DNA from: Shewanella sp. MR-4
Lineage (GTDB): Bacteria > Pseudomonadota > Gammaproteobacteria > Enterobacterales > Shewanellaceae
Length of the DNA: 64,000 bases
Direction of reading: 5' to 3'
NCBI RefSeq assembly: GCF_000014685.1
Contig: NC_008321.1
Location: 1,240,001 to 1,304,000, forward strand
Each line of letters begins with the position of its first letter. Position 1 is the first letter of the stretch. A program made the translations under genes and the position numbers. The notes beneath the pieces were generated by a model. It was not told where the DNA came from, ran no database searches, and saw only the letters and a list, made by a program, of their open reading frames with translations. Positions 45,486 through 54,584 of the stretch are shown one piece after another.

Positions 45486-45674
45486 TTTTCTGCATCTTAA
45501 GTGACTAATGATGCGGCTAATTCTACTCGATTGCGCGCCGAACTCAACTCGGCATTGAGGCGAGTTCAAGGTAAAACTGTAGGATTTTCATGTTTCAGAG
45601 ACTGGGATTGTCGGCTCGTTACGAGTAGAATACCGCGCAACCCTACCTACAAGAATTGGCAGCTGGAGTAAGCA

Positions 45675-46928
45675 ATGCTGAAAAAAGATATGAATATCGC
45701 AGATTATGATCCGGAACTGTTCAACGCAATTCAGAACGAAACTCTGCGTCAAGAAGAGCATATTGAGCTGATTGCTTCTGAAAACTACACCAGTCCACGC
45801 GTGATGCAAGCGCAAGGTTCACAATTAACCAACAAGTACGCCGAAGGTTATCCTGGCAAGCGTTACTACGGTGGTTGTGAGTATGTGGACGTAGTTGAAA
45901 CCTTAGCAATTGAGCGTGCAAAACAACTGTTTGGTGCGACTTACGCAAACGTGCAACCTCACTCAGGTTCTCAAGCAAACAGCGCCGTTTACATGGCATT
46001 GTTAAAACCAGGCGATACCGTTTTAGGTATGAACCTCGCTCACGGTGGTCACTTGACCCACGGTTCACCTGTAAACTTCTCCGGTAGACTGTACAACATC
46101 ATTCCTTACGGCATCGATGAATCAGGCAAAATCGACTACGACGAAATGGAACGTCTGGCAGTTGAACATAAGCCTAAGATGATGATCGGTGGTTTCTCTG
46201 CTTACTCAGGCATCGTTGACTGGGCAAGAATGCGCGAAATCGCAGACAAAATCGGTGCTTACCTGTTTGTCGACATGGCGCACGTTGCGGGTCTTATCGC
46301 CGCTGGTGTGTATCCAAACCCTGTGCCACACGCGCACGTTGTGACCTCAACCACTCACAAGACCTTAGCCGGTCCTCGTGGCGGTATCATTCTGTCTGCA
46401 GCCGATGATGAAGATTTATACAAAAAGCTGAACTCTGCGGTATTCCCAGGCGGTCAAGGCGGTCCTTTGATGCACGTTATCGCAGGTAAAGCGGTAGCCT
46501 TCAAAGAAGCTTTAGAGCCAGAGTTCAAAGCTTACCAACAACAAGTGGTTAAGAACGCTAAAGCTATGGTTGAAGTGTTCTTAGAGCGCGGTTACAAGAT
46601 CGTTTCTGGCGGTACTGACAACCACTTAATGCTGGTGGACTTAATCGGTCGCGACCTGACGGGTAAAGAAGCCGATGCCGCTTTAGGTAGCGCGAACATC
46701 ACAGTAAACAAAAACTCTGTGCCTAACGATCCACGTTCTCCATTCGTGACCTCTGGTGTGCGTATTGGTACGCCTGCGATCACTCGCCGCGGCTTTAAAG
46801 AAGCTGAAGCGAAAGAGTTAACCGGTTGGATCTGTGACATCCTCGACGATGCCCACAACCCAGCAGTCATCGAGCGCGTAAAAGGCCAAGTATTGGCACT
46901 GTGCGCCCGTTTCCCTGTTTACGGTTAA
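45675..46928 (+). CDS. glyA: Serine hydroxymethyltransferase GlyA
   Basis: 417 residues, typical length. It interconverts serine and glycine with tetrahydrofolate. The PLP lysine is in TSTTHKTLAGPRGG (about residue 229), with SANYTSPRVM, HGGHLTHGSPVNFSG and YVEVDM-like substrate regions preserved. GGAG at 45665-45668 is the ribosome site. Divergent from ettA; codon usage looks like a highly expressed gene. Followed by a terminator, so nrdR starts a new unit. Confidence 0.97.
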   Translation: MLKKDMNIADYDPELFNAIQNETLRQEEHIELIASENYTSPRVMQAQGSQLTNKYAEGYPGKRYYGGCEYVDVVETLAIERAKQLFGATYANVQPHSGSQANSAVYMALLKPGDTVLGMNLAHGGHLTHGSPVNFSGRLYNIIPYGIDESGKIDYDEMERLAVEHKPKMMIGGFSAYSGIVDWARMREIADKIGAYLFVDMAHVAGLIAAGVYPNPVPHAHVVTSTTHKTLAGPRGGIILSAADDEDLYKKLNSAVFPGGQGGPLMHVIAGKAVAFKEALEPEFKAYQQQVVKNAKAMVEVFLERGYKIVSGGTDNHLMLVDLIGRDLTGKEADAALGSANITVNKNSVPNDPRSPFVTSGVRIGTPAITRRGFKEAEAKELTGWICDILDDAHNPAVIERVKGQVLALCARFPVYG

Positions 46929-47024
46929 TTCGTTAATTTATCTGAATATGAAGGCTGAGTTCACAACTGCTTAGGGTGTTACTCTTAGGTGGTTAACCTC
47001 AGCCGATAAATAGGATAAAATCCC

Positions 47025-47050
47025 ATGGCCGCATTAAGCGGCCATTTTTA
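47025..47050 (+). terminator. Terminator after glyA
   Basis: ATGGCCGC-attaa-GCGGCCAT stem followed by TTTTT, about 100 bp past glyA and about 90 before nrdR. Confidence 0.88.
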
Positions 47051-47138
47051 TTGCTAAAATCTTAGACTTAAACCCGCTCGGTTTAAGCGAGAAACAGCGA
47101 AAGCCACAGGCTTTATTCCATTCACGGCAGGAGGCTCA

Positions 47139-47588
47139 ATGCATTGTCCATTTTGCAGCGCGACAGATACTAAAGTGATCGATTCCCGATTAGTGGCGGA
47201 AGGCCATCAAGTGCGTCGTCGCCGAGAATGCACCGAATGCCACGAAAGATTTACTACCTTCGAAGGGGCTGAATTAGTGATGCCACGGGTGATTAAACGC
47301 GATGGCACGCGCCAACCCTTCGATGAAGAAAAGCTGCAAGCAGGTATGTTACGCGCGGTCGAAAAGCGCCCTGTGTCTATGGATGAAATCGAGCAGGCCT
47401 TAAGTAAAATCAAGTCAACACTTAGGGCTACTGGCGAGCGCGAAGTGCCATCCGAGATGATAGGTAACTTGATGATGGAACAGTTAATGAGCCTAGATAA
47501 AGTTGCCTATATTCGTTTTGCCTCGGTTTATCGCGCCTTTGAAGACGTCTCCGAATTTGGTGAGGCGATTGCGAAACTGCAAAAGTAA
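47139..47588 (+). CDS. nrdR: Ribonucleotide reductase repressor NrdR
   Basis: 149 residues. N-terminal zinc ribbon (CPFC and CTEC with the RRRREC basic patch) is followed by an ATP-cone (VIKRDGTRQPFDEEKLQAGM). NrdR represses nrd operons when dATP is high. GGAGG at 47131-47135 is a strong ribosome site. It heads the conserved nrdR-ribD-ribE-ribBX-ribH-nusB cluster. Confidence 0.97.
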   Translation: MHCPFCSATDTKVIDSRLVAEGHQVRRRRECTECHERFTTFEGAELVMPRVIKRDGTRQPFDEEKLQAGMLRAVEKRPVSMDEIEQALSKIKSTLRATGEREVPSEMIGNLMMEQLMSLDKVAYIRFASVYRAFEDVSEFGEAIAKLQK

Positions 47589-47675
47589 TGTGGGTTATCT
47601 TAAGTTAGTGCTTAGGTTAGCGCCTCGTTATGCGCCGCATTCGGGCACGCTTCCTCAAGATTTCATAGGGTTTAT

Positions 47676-48821
47676 ATGAATTGGTCAGAACTCGATAACC
47701 AGATGATGAGCCGAGCCATACAACTGGCTCGCAAAGGATTTTATACCACTCGCCCCAATCCCAGTGTGGGCTGCGTTATCGTAAAAGATAATCAGATTGT
47801 CGGTGAGGGTTATCATCAAAAAGCTGGCGAGCCACATGCTGAGGTGCATGCACTGCGGATGGCTGGCGAGCTTGCCCGTGGCGCGACCGCCTATGTCACC
47901 TTAGAACCTTGCAGCCATTATGGCCGCACACCGCCGTGTGCCTTGGCACTGATTAATATTGGTGTAAAACGAGTCGTGGTGGCGGTTGAAGATCCCAATC
48001 CGCAGGTCGGTGGTCGCGGTATTCAAATGCTGCGCGATGCGGGCATTCAAGTGGATGTCGGTTTGCACCGCGACGAAGCTTACGCTTTAAATCTTGGTTT
48101 TATGAAGCGCATGGAATCAGGCCTACCTTGGGTGACGGTAAAGCTTGCCGCGAGCCTAGATGGTAAAACCGCGTTATCAAACGGTGTGTCCAAATGGATC
48201 ACAGGCCCCGAAGCTCGCCGCGATGTGCAGCGCTTACGTTTACGCGCCTGCGCGCTAGTGACGGGGATTGACACTGTGCTGGCCGATGACCCTTCGCTTA
48301 ATGTGCGTTACTCAGAGCTTGGCAGTCTTAGCTCACAATTGAGTGAAGCGCAGATTTTACAACCGCTGCGGGTGATATTAGACAGTCGTTGCCGGATGCC
48401 GATTACGGCAGCCTTGCTTGCGATTGAATCGCCGATGTTATTAGTCTCAACTGAGCCTTACTCGCCAGCCTTTATGGCGCAGTTGCCCGCCCATGTGACT
48501 TGTCTTCAATTACCGGCGATTGATGGTCGAATCTCGCTGCCTGCACTCTTAAGCTATTTAGGCAAAAGCTGTAATCAGGTGCTTATCGAAGCGGGCGCGA
48601 CCTTAGCCGGCGCCTTTATCGGTGACGGATTAGCCGATGAATTAGTGTTGTATCAAGCGATGAAAATCCTTGGCGCACAGGGACGTAATCTACTCGAATT
48701 ACCCGATTATCAAATGATGGCCGATATTCCGACCCTCAAACTGGTCGATGAGCGTAAAGTGGGCGCGGATACGCGTTTCACCTTGAGGCTTACATCCAAT
48801 CCATCTTTAGCGAATAAGTGA
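47676..48821 (+). CDS. ribD: Bifunctional riboflavin deaminase-reductase RibD
   Basis: 381 residues. The deaminase zinc site is HAEVHALRMAG plus EPCSHYGRTPPC (about residues 50-88); the reductase half follows from WVTVKLAASLDGKTAL (about 150). It carries out the second and third steps of riboflavin synthesis. 87 bp after nrdR and 7 bp before ribE. Confidence 0.96.
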   Translation: MNWSELDNQMMSRAIQLARKGFYTTRPNPSVGCVIVKDNQIVGEGYHQKAGEPHAEVHALRMAGELARGATAYVTLEPCSHYGRTPPCALALINIGVKRVVVAVEDPNPQVGGRGIQMLRDAGIQVDVGLHRDEAYALNLGFMKRMESGLPWVTVKLAASLDGKTALSNGVSKWITGPEARRDVQRLRLRACALVTGIDTVLADDPSLNVRYSELGSLSSQLSEAQILQPLRVILDSRCRMPITAALLAIESPMLLVSTEPYSPAFMAQLPAHVTCLQLPAIDGRISLPALLSYLGKSCNQVLIEAGATLAGAFIGDGLADELVLYQAMKILGAQGRNLLELPDYQMMADIPTLKLVDERKVGADTRFTLRLTSNPSLANK

Positions 48822-48828
48822 GTTAACC

Positions 48829-49485
48829 ATGTTTACTGGGATTATTGAGGCCGTTGGCACGCTGCGAAAGCTTGAACGTAAAGGCGATGATATTCGTTTG
48901 ACGGTCGCCAGTGGCAAACTGGATTTAAGCGATGTGCGTTTAGGCGACAGTATCGCCACCAATGGTGTGTGTTTGACTGTGGTTCAGCAATTAGCCGATG
49001 GCTATGTGGCGGATGTGTCGGCTGAAACTGTCAGTCTCACAGGCTTTGCTAACTATAAAGTCGGCACTAAGGTTAATCTTGAAAAAGCCGTTACCCCGAC
49101 AACTCGCCTCGGCGGGCATATGGTCAGCGGCCATGTGGATGGCATTGCCACCGTAGAGCAGCGTCTTGCTCGTGGTCAAGCAATCGAATTTTGGTTAGCG
49201 GCGCCTGCGGAGCTGGCTCGGTATATTGCTCATAAAGGTTCTATCACCATCGATGGCGTGAGCCTGACGGTAAACGAAGTCGATGGACACCGTTTCCGAT
49301 TAACCATAGTGCCCCATACAGCGGGTGAAACCACGTTGGTAGATTTGAAAGCCGGCGATAAGGTAAATATTGAAGTGGATTTAATCGCCCGCTATTTAGA
49401 GCGTTTAATGCGCTTTGATACTAAAGAAACCCAAGGCGGCGGGGTGACCATGGAAATGTTAGCCCGTGCTGGCTTTGTGCGTTAG
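48829..49485 (+). CDS. ribE: Riboflavin synthase alpha subunit
   Basis: 218 residues with the two repeated lumazine-binding halves typical of the family: MFTGIIEAVGTLRKLER with TNGVCLTVVQ, and GHMVSGHVDGIATVEQRL with IDGVSLTVNEVDG. Disproportionates 6,7-dimethyl-8-ribityllumazine to riboflavin. Also called ribC in E. coli. SD-spaced just 7 bp after ribD. Confidence 0.96.
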   Translation: MFTGIIEAVGTLRKLERKGDDIRLTVASGKLDLSDVRLGDSIATNGVCLTVVQQLADGYVADVSAETVSLTGFANYKVGTKVNLEKAVTPTTRLGGHMVSGHVDGIATVEQRLARGQAIEFWLAAPAELARYIAHKGSITIDGVSLTVNEVDGHRFRLTIVPHTAGETTLVDLKAGDKVNIEVDLIARYLERLMRFDTKETQGGGVTMEMLARAGFVR

Positions 49486-49552
49486 GGCACTGGCACTTAG
49501 CTCACTTAGGTATAGAATTTCATAACAACAGTAAAATCATAAAGGTCCTACA

Positions 49553-50656
49553 ATGGCGCTGCACAGTATAGAAGAGATCATCGAGGATATTCGTCAAGGC
49601 AAAATGGTTATTTTGATGGATGACGAAGACAGAGAAAACGAAGGCGACCTGATTATGGCGGCCGAGCTGGTCACGCCTGAAGCGATTAACTTTATGGCGA
49701 AATACGGTCGTGGACTCATCTGTCAAACGATGACTAAAGCCCGTTGCCAGCAGTTAAACCTGCCCTTGATGGTGACTAATAACAATGCGCAGTTCTCGAC
49801 TAACTTTACGGTATCGATTGAAGCGGCAGAAGGCGTAACCACTGGGATTTCGGCCCACGATCGCGCCGTAACGGTAAAAGCAGCCGTGGCTAAAGATGCC
49901 AAGGCATCGGATTTAGTTCAGCCGGGTCATATCTTCCCATTAATGGCGCAGGACGGCGGCGTGTTAACCCGCGCAGGTCACACTGAAGCGGGTTGTGATT
50001 TAGCCCGTTTAGCAGGGCTTGAGCCATCGGGGGTGATTGTTGAGATCCTCAATGAAGACGGCACTATGGCTCGTCGCCCTGATTTAGAGATTTTCTCTGA
50101 ATTACATGGGATTAAAATCGGCACTATTGCGGCGCTTATCGAATACCGCAACACCAAAGAAACCACAGTCGTGCGCGAAGCTAAATGTAAACTGCCGACC
50201 CGCTTTGGCGAGTTCGACATGGTGACCTTTAGGGACACTATCGACAATCAACTACACTTTGCCTTAGTGAAGGGCGAGGTGAAGCCAGATTGTTTAGTGC
50301 GCGTACACTTACAAAATACCTTCAACGATTTACTCCACTCAGAGCGCGATCAGCAGCGCAGCTGGCCGCTTGAAAAAGCTATGGAACGCATTTCTGCCGA
50401 AGGTGGTGTGTTGGTGTTGCTGGGCAATCAAGAGCATCCTTGTGAAATCCTCTCTAAAGTCAAAGCCTTTGAAGCTGAAGATCAAGGTCAAGCGCCAGCC
50501 TCTGCAAAATGGCAAGGCACTTCGCGCCGTGTAGGTGTAGGCTCACAAATTCTGGCCAGCCTTGGGGTAACTAAAATGCGACTCTTAAGTTCGCCTAAGC
50601 GTTATCATTCACTCTCAGGTTTTGGTCTTGAAGTGACCGAGTACGTGGCGGAGTAA
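49553..50656 (+). CDS. ribBX: DHBP synthase with degenerate GTP cyclohydrolase II domain, RibBX
   Basis: 367 residues. The N-terminal DHBP synthase is intact (MVILMDDEDRENEGDLIMAA, THTEAGCDLARLAG-like RAGHTEAGCDLARL). The C-terminal half has the GTP cyclohydrolase II outline, but the zinc cysteine region (CLTGDVFGSLRCDCG in active enzymes) is replaced by NTFNDLLHSERDQ, so that activity must be lost. This is the RibBX hybrid described for Shewanella and many Proteobacteria (Brutinel and colleagues, 2013, by memory). A separate ribA is expected elsewhere in the genome. It supplies the four-carbon unit for the lumazine step performed by RibH. Confidence 0.92.
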   Translation: MALHSIEEIIEDIRQGKMVILMDDEDRENEGDLIMAAELVTPEAINFMAKYGRGLICQTMTKARCQQLNLPLMVTNNNAQFSTNFTVSIEAAEGVTTGISAHDRAVTVKAAVAKDAKASDLVQPGHIFPLMAQDGGVLTRAGHTEAGCDLARLAGLEPSGVIVEILNEDGTMARRPDLEIFSELHGIKIGTIAALIEYRNTKETTVVREAKCKLPTRFGEFDMVTFRDTIDNQLHFALVKGEVKPDCLVRVHLQNTFNDLLHSERDQQRSWPLEKAMERISAEGGVLVLLGNQEHPCEILSKVKAFEAEDQGQAPASAKWQGTSRRVGVGSQILASLGVTKMRLLSSPKRYHSLSGFGLEVTEYVAE

Positions 50657-50796
50657 CGGGCTAAGCCTGTCTGACGTTGTACTAAGGTAAAATTAATTAT
50701 TTGTATAATTTGCATAGGGCTGTGGGCGATTGACTGTGATATCATGTCGCCACTTTTCGCCCAGAGCCGGGTGCTTTAGCTAAATTAGGTAAGAAA

Positions 50797-51273
50797 ATGA
50801 ACGTAGTTCAAGGTAATATCGAAGCGAAGAATGCCAAAGTTGCGATTGTAATTTCGCGTTTTAACAGCTTTTTAGTTGAGAGCCTGCTTGAAGGTGCACT
50901 TGACACGCTGAAACGTTTTGGCCAAGTCAGTGACGAAAACATCACTGTCGTCCGTGTACCTGGTGCGGTTGAGTTACCGCTGGCTGCACGTCGTGTTGCC
51001 GCAAGTGGTAAGTTTGACGGTATCATCGCACTCGGTGCTGTGATCCGTGGTGGTACCCCTCATTTCGATTTTGTTGCAGGTGAATGTAACAAAGGTCTAG
51101 CTCAAATCGCATTAGAGTTCGATCTGCCCGTTGCTTTCGGTGTATTGACTACAGATACCATTGAACAAGCCATTGAGCGTTCAGGTACTAAAGCGGGTAA
51201 CAAGGGCGGCGAAGCTGCACTTAGCTTGCTAGAAATGGTCAATGTTCTGCAGCAGCTAGAACAACAGTTGTAA
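50797..51273 (+). CDS. ribH: 6,7-dimethyl-8-ribityllumazine synthase RibH
   Basis: 158 residues, usual length. [22 protein letters not shown] and [19 protein letters not shown] (with the catalytic His in PHFDF, about residue 89) identify it. It condenses DHBP with the amino-ribityl uracil. 140 bp separate it from ribBX, a gap with a plausible -10 (TATAAT at 50703-50708), so it may be transcribed separately as well. nusB follows after 14 bp. Confidence 0.96.
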
Positions 51274-51287
51274 TAGTAGGAAAAATA

Positions 51288-51692
51288 ATGAAGCCTTCTG
51301 AGCGCCGCAAGGCCCGCCGTTTAGCCGTACAAGCCATCTATTCATGGCAACTAAGCGGGAATAATATTGCCGATGTCGAGCATGAGTTTTTAACTGAACA
51401 GAGTCTCGATGGTGTAGACGTAGCTTATTTTCGTGAGCTATTTGCAGGCGTAGCAACTAAGAAAACCCAACTGGATGAGTTGTTCATTCCACACTTGGAC
51501 CGCCCCATTGATGAGGTGTCGCCAGTGGAGAAGGCCATAGTTCGCTTAGCTGCCTATGAGCTGACTTTCCGTAAAGATGTGCCATTTAAAGTCGCGATTA
51601 ACGAGGCGATTGAACTGGCTAAAGCTTTCGGTGCGGATGAAAGCCATAAGTTTGTTAATGGATTACTCGACAAACTGGTTGCACGTAAGTAA
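51288..51692 (+). CDS. nusB: Transcription antitermination factor NusB
   Basis: 134 residues, all-helical Nus[40 protein letters not shown], and [20 protein letters not shown] with the final FVNGLLDKL. Binds boxA RNA with NusE during rRNA antitermination. 14 bp after ribH, as in many proteobacteria. A terminator follows directly. Confidence 0.96.
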
Positions 51693-51699
51693 TAAGGAC

Positions 51700-51725
51700 A
51701 AACGGTATCTTAGGATACCGTTTTT
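51700..51725 (+). terminator. Terminator between nusB and thiL
   Basis: AAACGGTATC-ttag-GATACCG followed by TTTTTC, starting 8 bases after the nusB stop and ending 45 bases before thiL. Confidence 0.82.
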
Positions 51726-51770
51726 CATTGCTAACAAAGGTGGCCGATGTGAGTCGCGCCAAACTGTACA

Positions 51771-52727
51771 GTGAAAGAATTCCAACTTATTGAATGTTAT
51801 TTCAATCACCGCGGCCCCACGCGCCGTGATGTCAAACTGAGTATTGGCGACGATTGCGCCCTAGTGCAGCCCGCCGAAAACAAGTCGATCGCCATCTCCT
51901 GCGATACCTTAGTCGAAAACGTTCACTTCTTCCCCGATATTCCCCCTCAAGCCTTAGGTTACAAAGCCTTAGCAGTGAATCTTTCAGATTTAGCCGCCAT
52001 GGGGGCAGAGCCTGCGTGGATGACGCTTGCGCTTACCTTACCAGAGGTTAACGAAGCCTGGCTGAGTGGGTTTAGTGAGGGACTCTTCGAAGCGGCTGAA
52101 TACTATGGTATTGCCCTCATTGGCGGCGATACCACCCGCGGCCCTAGAGCCATTAACATTACCGTGCATGGACAAGTGCCGCAGGGTAAGGCATTGACTC
52201 GTCACGGTGCAAAAGCGGGTGACTGGATTTATGTGACCGGTACGCTCGGCGATTCAGCATTAGGGCTGGATTTGATCCGTGGCGTGCAGCATGCGCGTGC
52301 GGAGCATAAAGAGTTCCTAATCAATCGCCATTATCGTCCAACACCTCGAGTGTTAGCGGGTCAGTCGTTACGGTCTTTAGCATCCAGCGCCATCGACTTA
52401 TCCGACGGTTTTATTTCGGACATTGGCCATATCCTCAAAGCATCGCAGGTAGGCGCGGTTGTGGATGTAGGCTTGATTCCGTTGTCCCGCGCCATGCAGG
52501 ATACCGTGAGCGAAGAGCATGCCTTAGGTTATGCGCTAACGGGGGGCGAGGATTATGAGCTGCTCTTTACCGTGCCAGAGGCGCAAAAAGGTGCGTTAGA
52601 AACTGCACTGAGCCACGCGGGGACTAAGTTTGTGCGGGTTGGACAAATTTGTGCGGGCAGTAAACTTAAGTTGCAACTCAATGGTGAGCCGTTTACGCCG
52701 CCATATCATGGTTTTGAGCACTTTTAA
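51771..52727 (+). CDS. thiL: Thiamine-monophosphate kinase ThiL
   Basis: 318 residues. Hallmarks are SIGDDCALVQP (about residue 24), LAAMGAEPAWMTLAL (about 75), GGDTTRGP and SAIDLSDGFISDIGH (about 200). ATP-dependent synthesis of thiamine diphosphate. The best start is a GTG at 51771 (KEFQLIE matches the family start); no good ribosome site precedes it and a terminator intervenes after nusB, so expression control here is unclear. Stop and pgpA start overlap (TAATG). Confidence 0.94.
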   Translation: MKEFQLIECYFNHRGPTRRDVKLSIGDDCALVQPAENKSIAISCDTLVENVHFFPDIPPQALGYKALAVNLSDLAAMGAEPAWMTLALTLPEVNEAWLSGFSEGLFEAAEYYGIALIGGDTTRGPRAINITVHGQVPQGKALTRHGAKAGDWIYVTGTLGDSALGLDLIRGVQHARAEHKEFLINRHYRPTPRVLAGQSLRSLASSAIDLSDGFISDIGHILKASQVGAVVDVGLIPLSRAMQDTVSEEHALGYALTGGEDYELLFTVPEAQKGALETALSHAGTKFVRVGQICAGSKLKLQLNGEPFTPPYHGFEHF

Positions 52728-53221
52728 TGAAGTTGTTATCCCAAGATCAGGCGCTGTCGCGCCTGTCTCTTAAAAATCCAATCCATTTTTTAGCATTAGG
52801 CTTTGGCAGTGGTTTAGCGGCTAAGGCACCTGGCACCTTTGGCACTTTGGCGGCGATTCCTCTGTATTTGCTGTTGGCTCAATTGCCCTTGGCTTGGTAT
52901 TTAGCTGTGACCTTAGTGTGCGTGTTCGCGGGGATTTATATCTGCGATAAGGCGGCTAAAGACATGGGCGTGCATGACCATGGCGCGATTGTATGGGATG
53001 AGGTCGCAGGCCTGTTAATCACTATGATTGCGGCGCCTGCTGGAGTGCTCTGGTTAGTCGTTGGTTTTGTGCTGTTTCGTTTCTTTGACATTATCAAGCC
53101 TTGGCCAATCCGTTGGCTCGATGCCAAGGTCGAAGGTGGCTTTGGGATTATGATCGACGATGTATTAGCAGGCATTTTCGCGCTTATTGGTGTTCAGGCC
53201 CTAGCGGCTTTTATCCATTAA
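52727..53221 (+). CDS. pgpA: Phosphatidylglycerophosphatase A
   Basis: 164 residues, membrane protein with conserved APGTFGTLAAIPLY (about residue 38) and HDHGAIVWDEVAGLLI (about 84) motifs. It removes phosphate from phosphatidylglycerophosphate. Overlaps thiL by 1 bp (TAATG), the usual thiL-pgpA pairing. Ends at a good terminator. Confidence 0.94.
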   Translation: MKLLSQDQALSRLSLKNPIHFLALGFGSGLAAKAPGTFGTLAAIPLYLLLAQLPLAWYLAVTLVCVFAGIYICDKAAKDMGVHDHGAIVWDEVAGLLITMIAAPAGVLWLVVGFVLFRFFDIIKPWPIRWLDAKVEGGFGIMIDDVLAGIFALIGVQALAAFIH

Positions 53222-53245
53222 CGAAACCGATTTGTGGTAATCAAG

Positions 53246-53276
53246 CAGCCTTTAGTGAATTCTAAAGGCTGTTTTT
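53246..53276 (+). terminator. Terminator after pgpA
   Basis: CAGCCTTTAG-tgaatt-CTAAAGGCTG stem followed by TTTTTA, about 25 bases after the stop. Confidence 0.9.
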
Positions 53277-53318
53277 ATTTGCGAGATTGTTGAGTGGAGA
53301 GTGATTAGCGCTTAGTGA

Positions 53319-54194
53319 TTAGTGCGGATGTCGCGGTTTGACAATAAAGAGATCGGTTCGTAGCTTGTTAATAATATTTCGCGCCGCATTGCCTTTGAAT
53401 GCGCTCAACATGCCTTTGCGTTCGGCGCTGCCCATCACCAGCATATTGACGTTGAGTCTACGGGCCTCATTGGAAATCGTATCTTCGGGTAAGCCTTCTT
53501 CGATGTGTAGATTATGTGTATTGAGATTGTGCTGTCGCGCTACCGTCGTAAGTCTCGCCTTATATTTTTCTCGCTCGGAGACTTGCTCTTGCGGCTGATG
53601 ATTAAAGCTCATATAGAAGGGATCGGGTAAATAGCTATTAATTAAGTGCAGATCGTTCGAGAGCAGGCTGGCAATCCGTTTGCTTTCTTCTATCAGGGTT
53701 TCATTAAACTCAAGATGAGTGATGTTTTCATTGTCGAGTTCTAGTGCTGTGAGTACGTGGCCGTTCTCATGCCAATCTTCAAGATCTACAAACATCACGG
53801 GAATATGGGGTAATCGTAACAATTGCCATTCATCTGCAATTAAAAATTCATTGAAAAAGGGTGGATAGAATTTATGACTCACTATGATGAGATCATAATC
53901 TGACTGGTTACATTCATTGACAATAGCATTGTGTATTGAGTGGGATAAGCATTCTTTTATTTGGATTGGATATTGTTTATCGGGATAAGCCAAGATGGGC
54001 TTTCGCCTGTCATCGGACATGAGGTTGGATTTATCTCTATGAAATAAAAGGTTTAGATTAAAGTTATGAGTTCGTTTGACCTTGAGAACAGTCAAAGATG
54101 CTTGGCATTTTCTTGCCAAGACAACGGACTTTTTGAGCACGGCATTAGGTGGAACGGAATCATCAACCGCAGCGAGAATATGCTGGAAAGGCAT
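53319..54194 (-). CDS. Tandem universal stress protein (UspE-like)
   Basis: About 291 residues with two Usp domains. The first begins FQHILAAVDDSVPPNAVLKK; the second ends with the ATP-binding-type motif MGSAERKGMLSAFKGNAARN (about residues 255-274). The first domain is poorly conserved around its own motif. Tandem Usp proteins support stress survival and motility in enterics; specific role unknown here. ATG at 54194 with AGGAG 5 bp upstream is preferred over a TTG start at 54200. Confidence 0.86.
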   Translation of the reverse strand: MPFQHILAAVDDSVPPNAVLKKSVVLARKCQASLTVLKVKRTHNFNLNLLFHRDKSNLMSDDRRKPILAYPDKQYPIQIKECLSHSIHNAIVNECNQSDYDLIIVSHKFYPPFFNEFLIADEWQLLRLPHIPVMFVDLEDWHENGHVLTALELDNENITHLEFNETLIEESKRIASLLSNDLHLINSYLPDPFYMSFNHQPQEQVSEREKYKARLTTVARQHNLNTHNLHIEEGLPEDTISNEARRLNVNMLVMGSAERKGMLSAFKGNAARNIINKLRTDLFIVKPRHPH

Positions 54195-54520
54195 GTTCAA
54201 CTCCTATTGACCTGAGAGGTAATTAAGTCTAGGAGAGCAGGACTCATTCGAAAATATTAAATATCGCTAATAAATTTGCAATCTAGCTAATAATAATCTA
54301 ATGGAAATTAAATTTTAAATTTCAGTTAATTACAATGAGCTTACAGAGGGCTTTCGATTATTTTTTTATAATCACTTCAGTTGATATGCAAATATATTTG
54401 CTAATAGTAGGTTTTGATAAAGCGTATAGCTTCATTGCGAGTTGAATATAATTTTTAATTATTAAATGTAAAATCTTAATGCTTTTAGTTTGTTAGCATT
54501 TCAGTCTTCCATCCTAAGTC
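54195..54520. other. AT-rich intergenic gap between usp and recN
   Basis: About 330 bp rich in AATATTA and TTAATTA runs, without an open frame. It must hold the usp promoter; no clear element could be assigned by eye. The recN terminator follows at 54521-54551. Confidence 0.5.
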
Positions 54521-54551
54521 ATAAATAAGGCTCTGCTAGAGCCTTATTTAT
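54521..54551 (-). terminator. Terminator of recN
   Basis: Perfect 14-bp stem ATAAATAAGGCTCT and complement around GCT, about 35 bases past the recN stop. T-rich arms rather than a long T run. Confidence 0.72.
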
Positions 54552-54584
54552 GTGTAAGCCTGAATTTACAGTTTGGTCTGGCGA

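Noticed and set aside
49486..49552. FMN riboswitch before ribBX
   Set aside because: The 67-bp gap is too short and shows none of the conserved RFN-element motifs.
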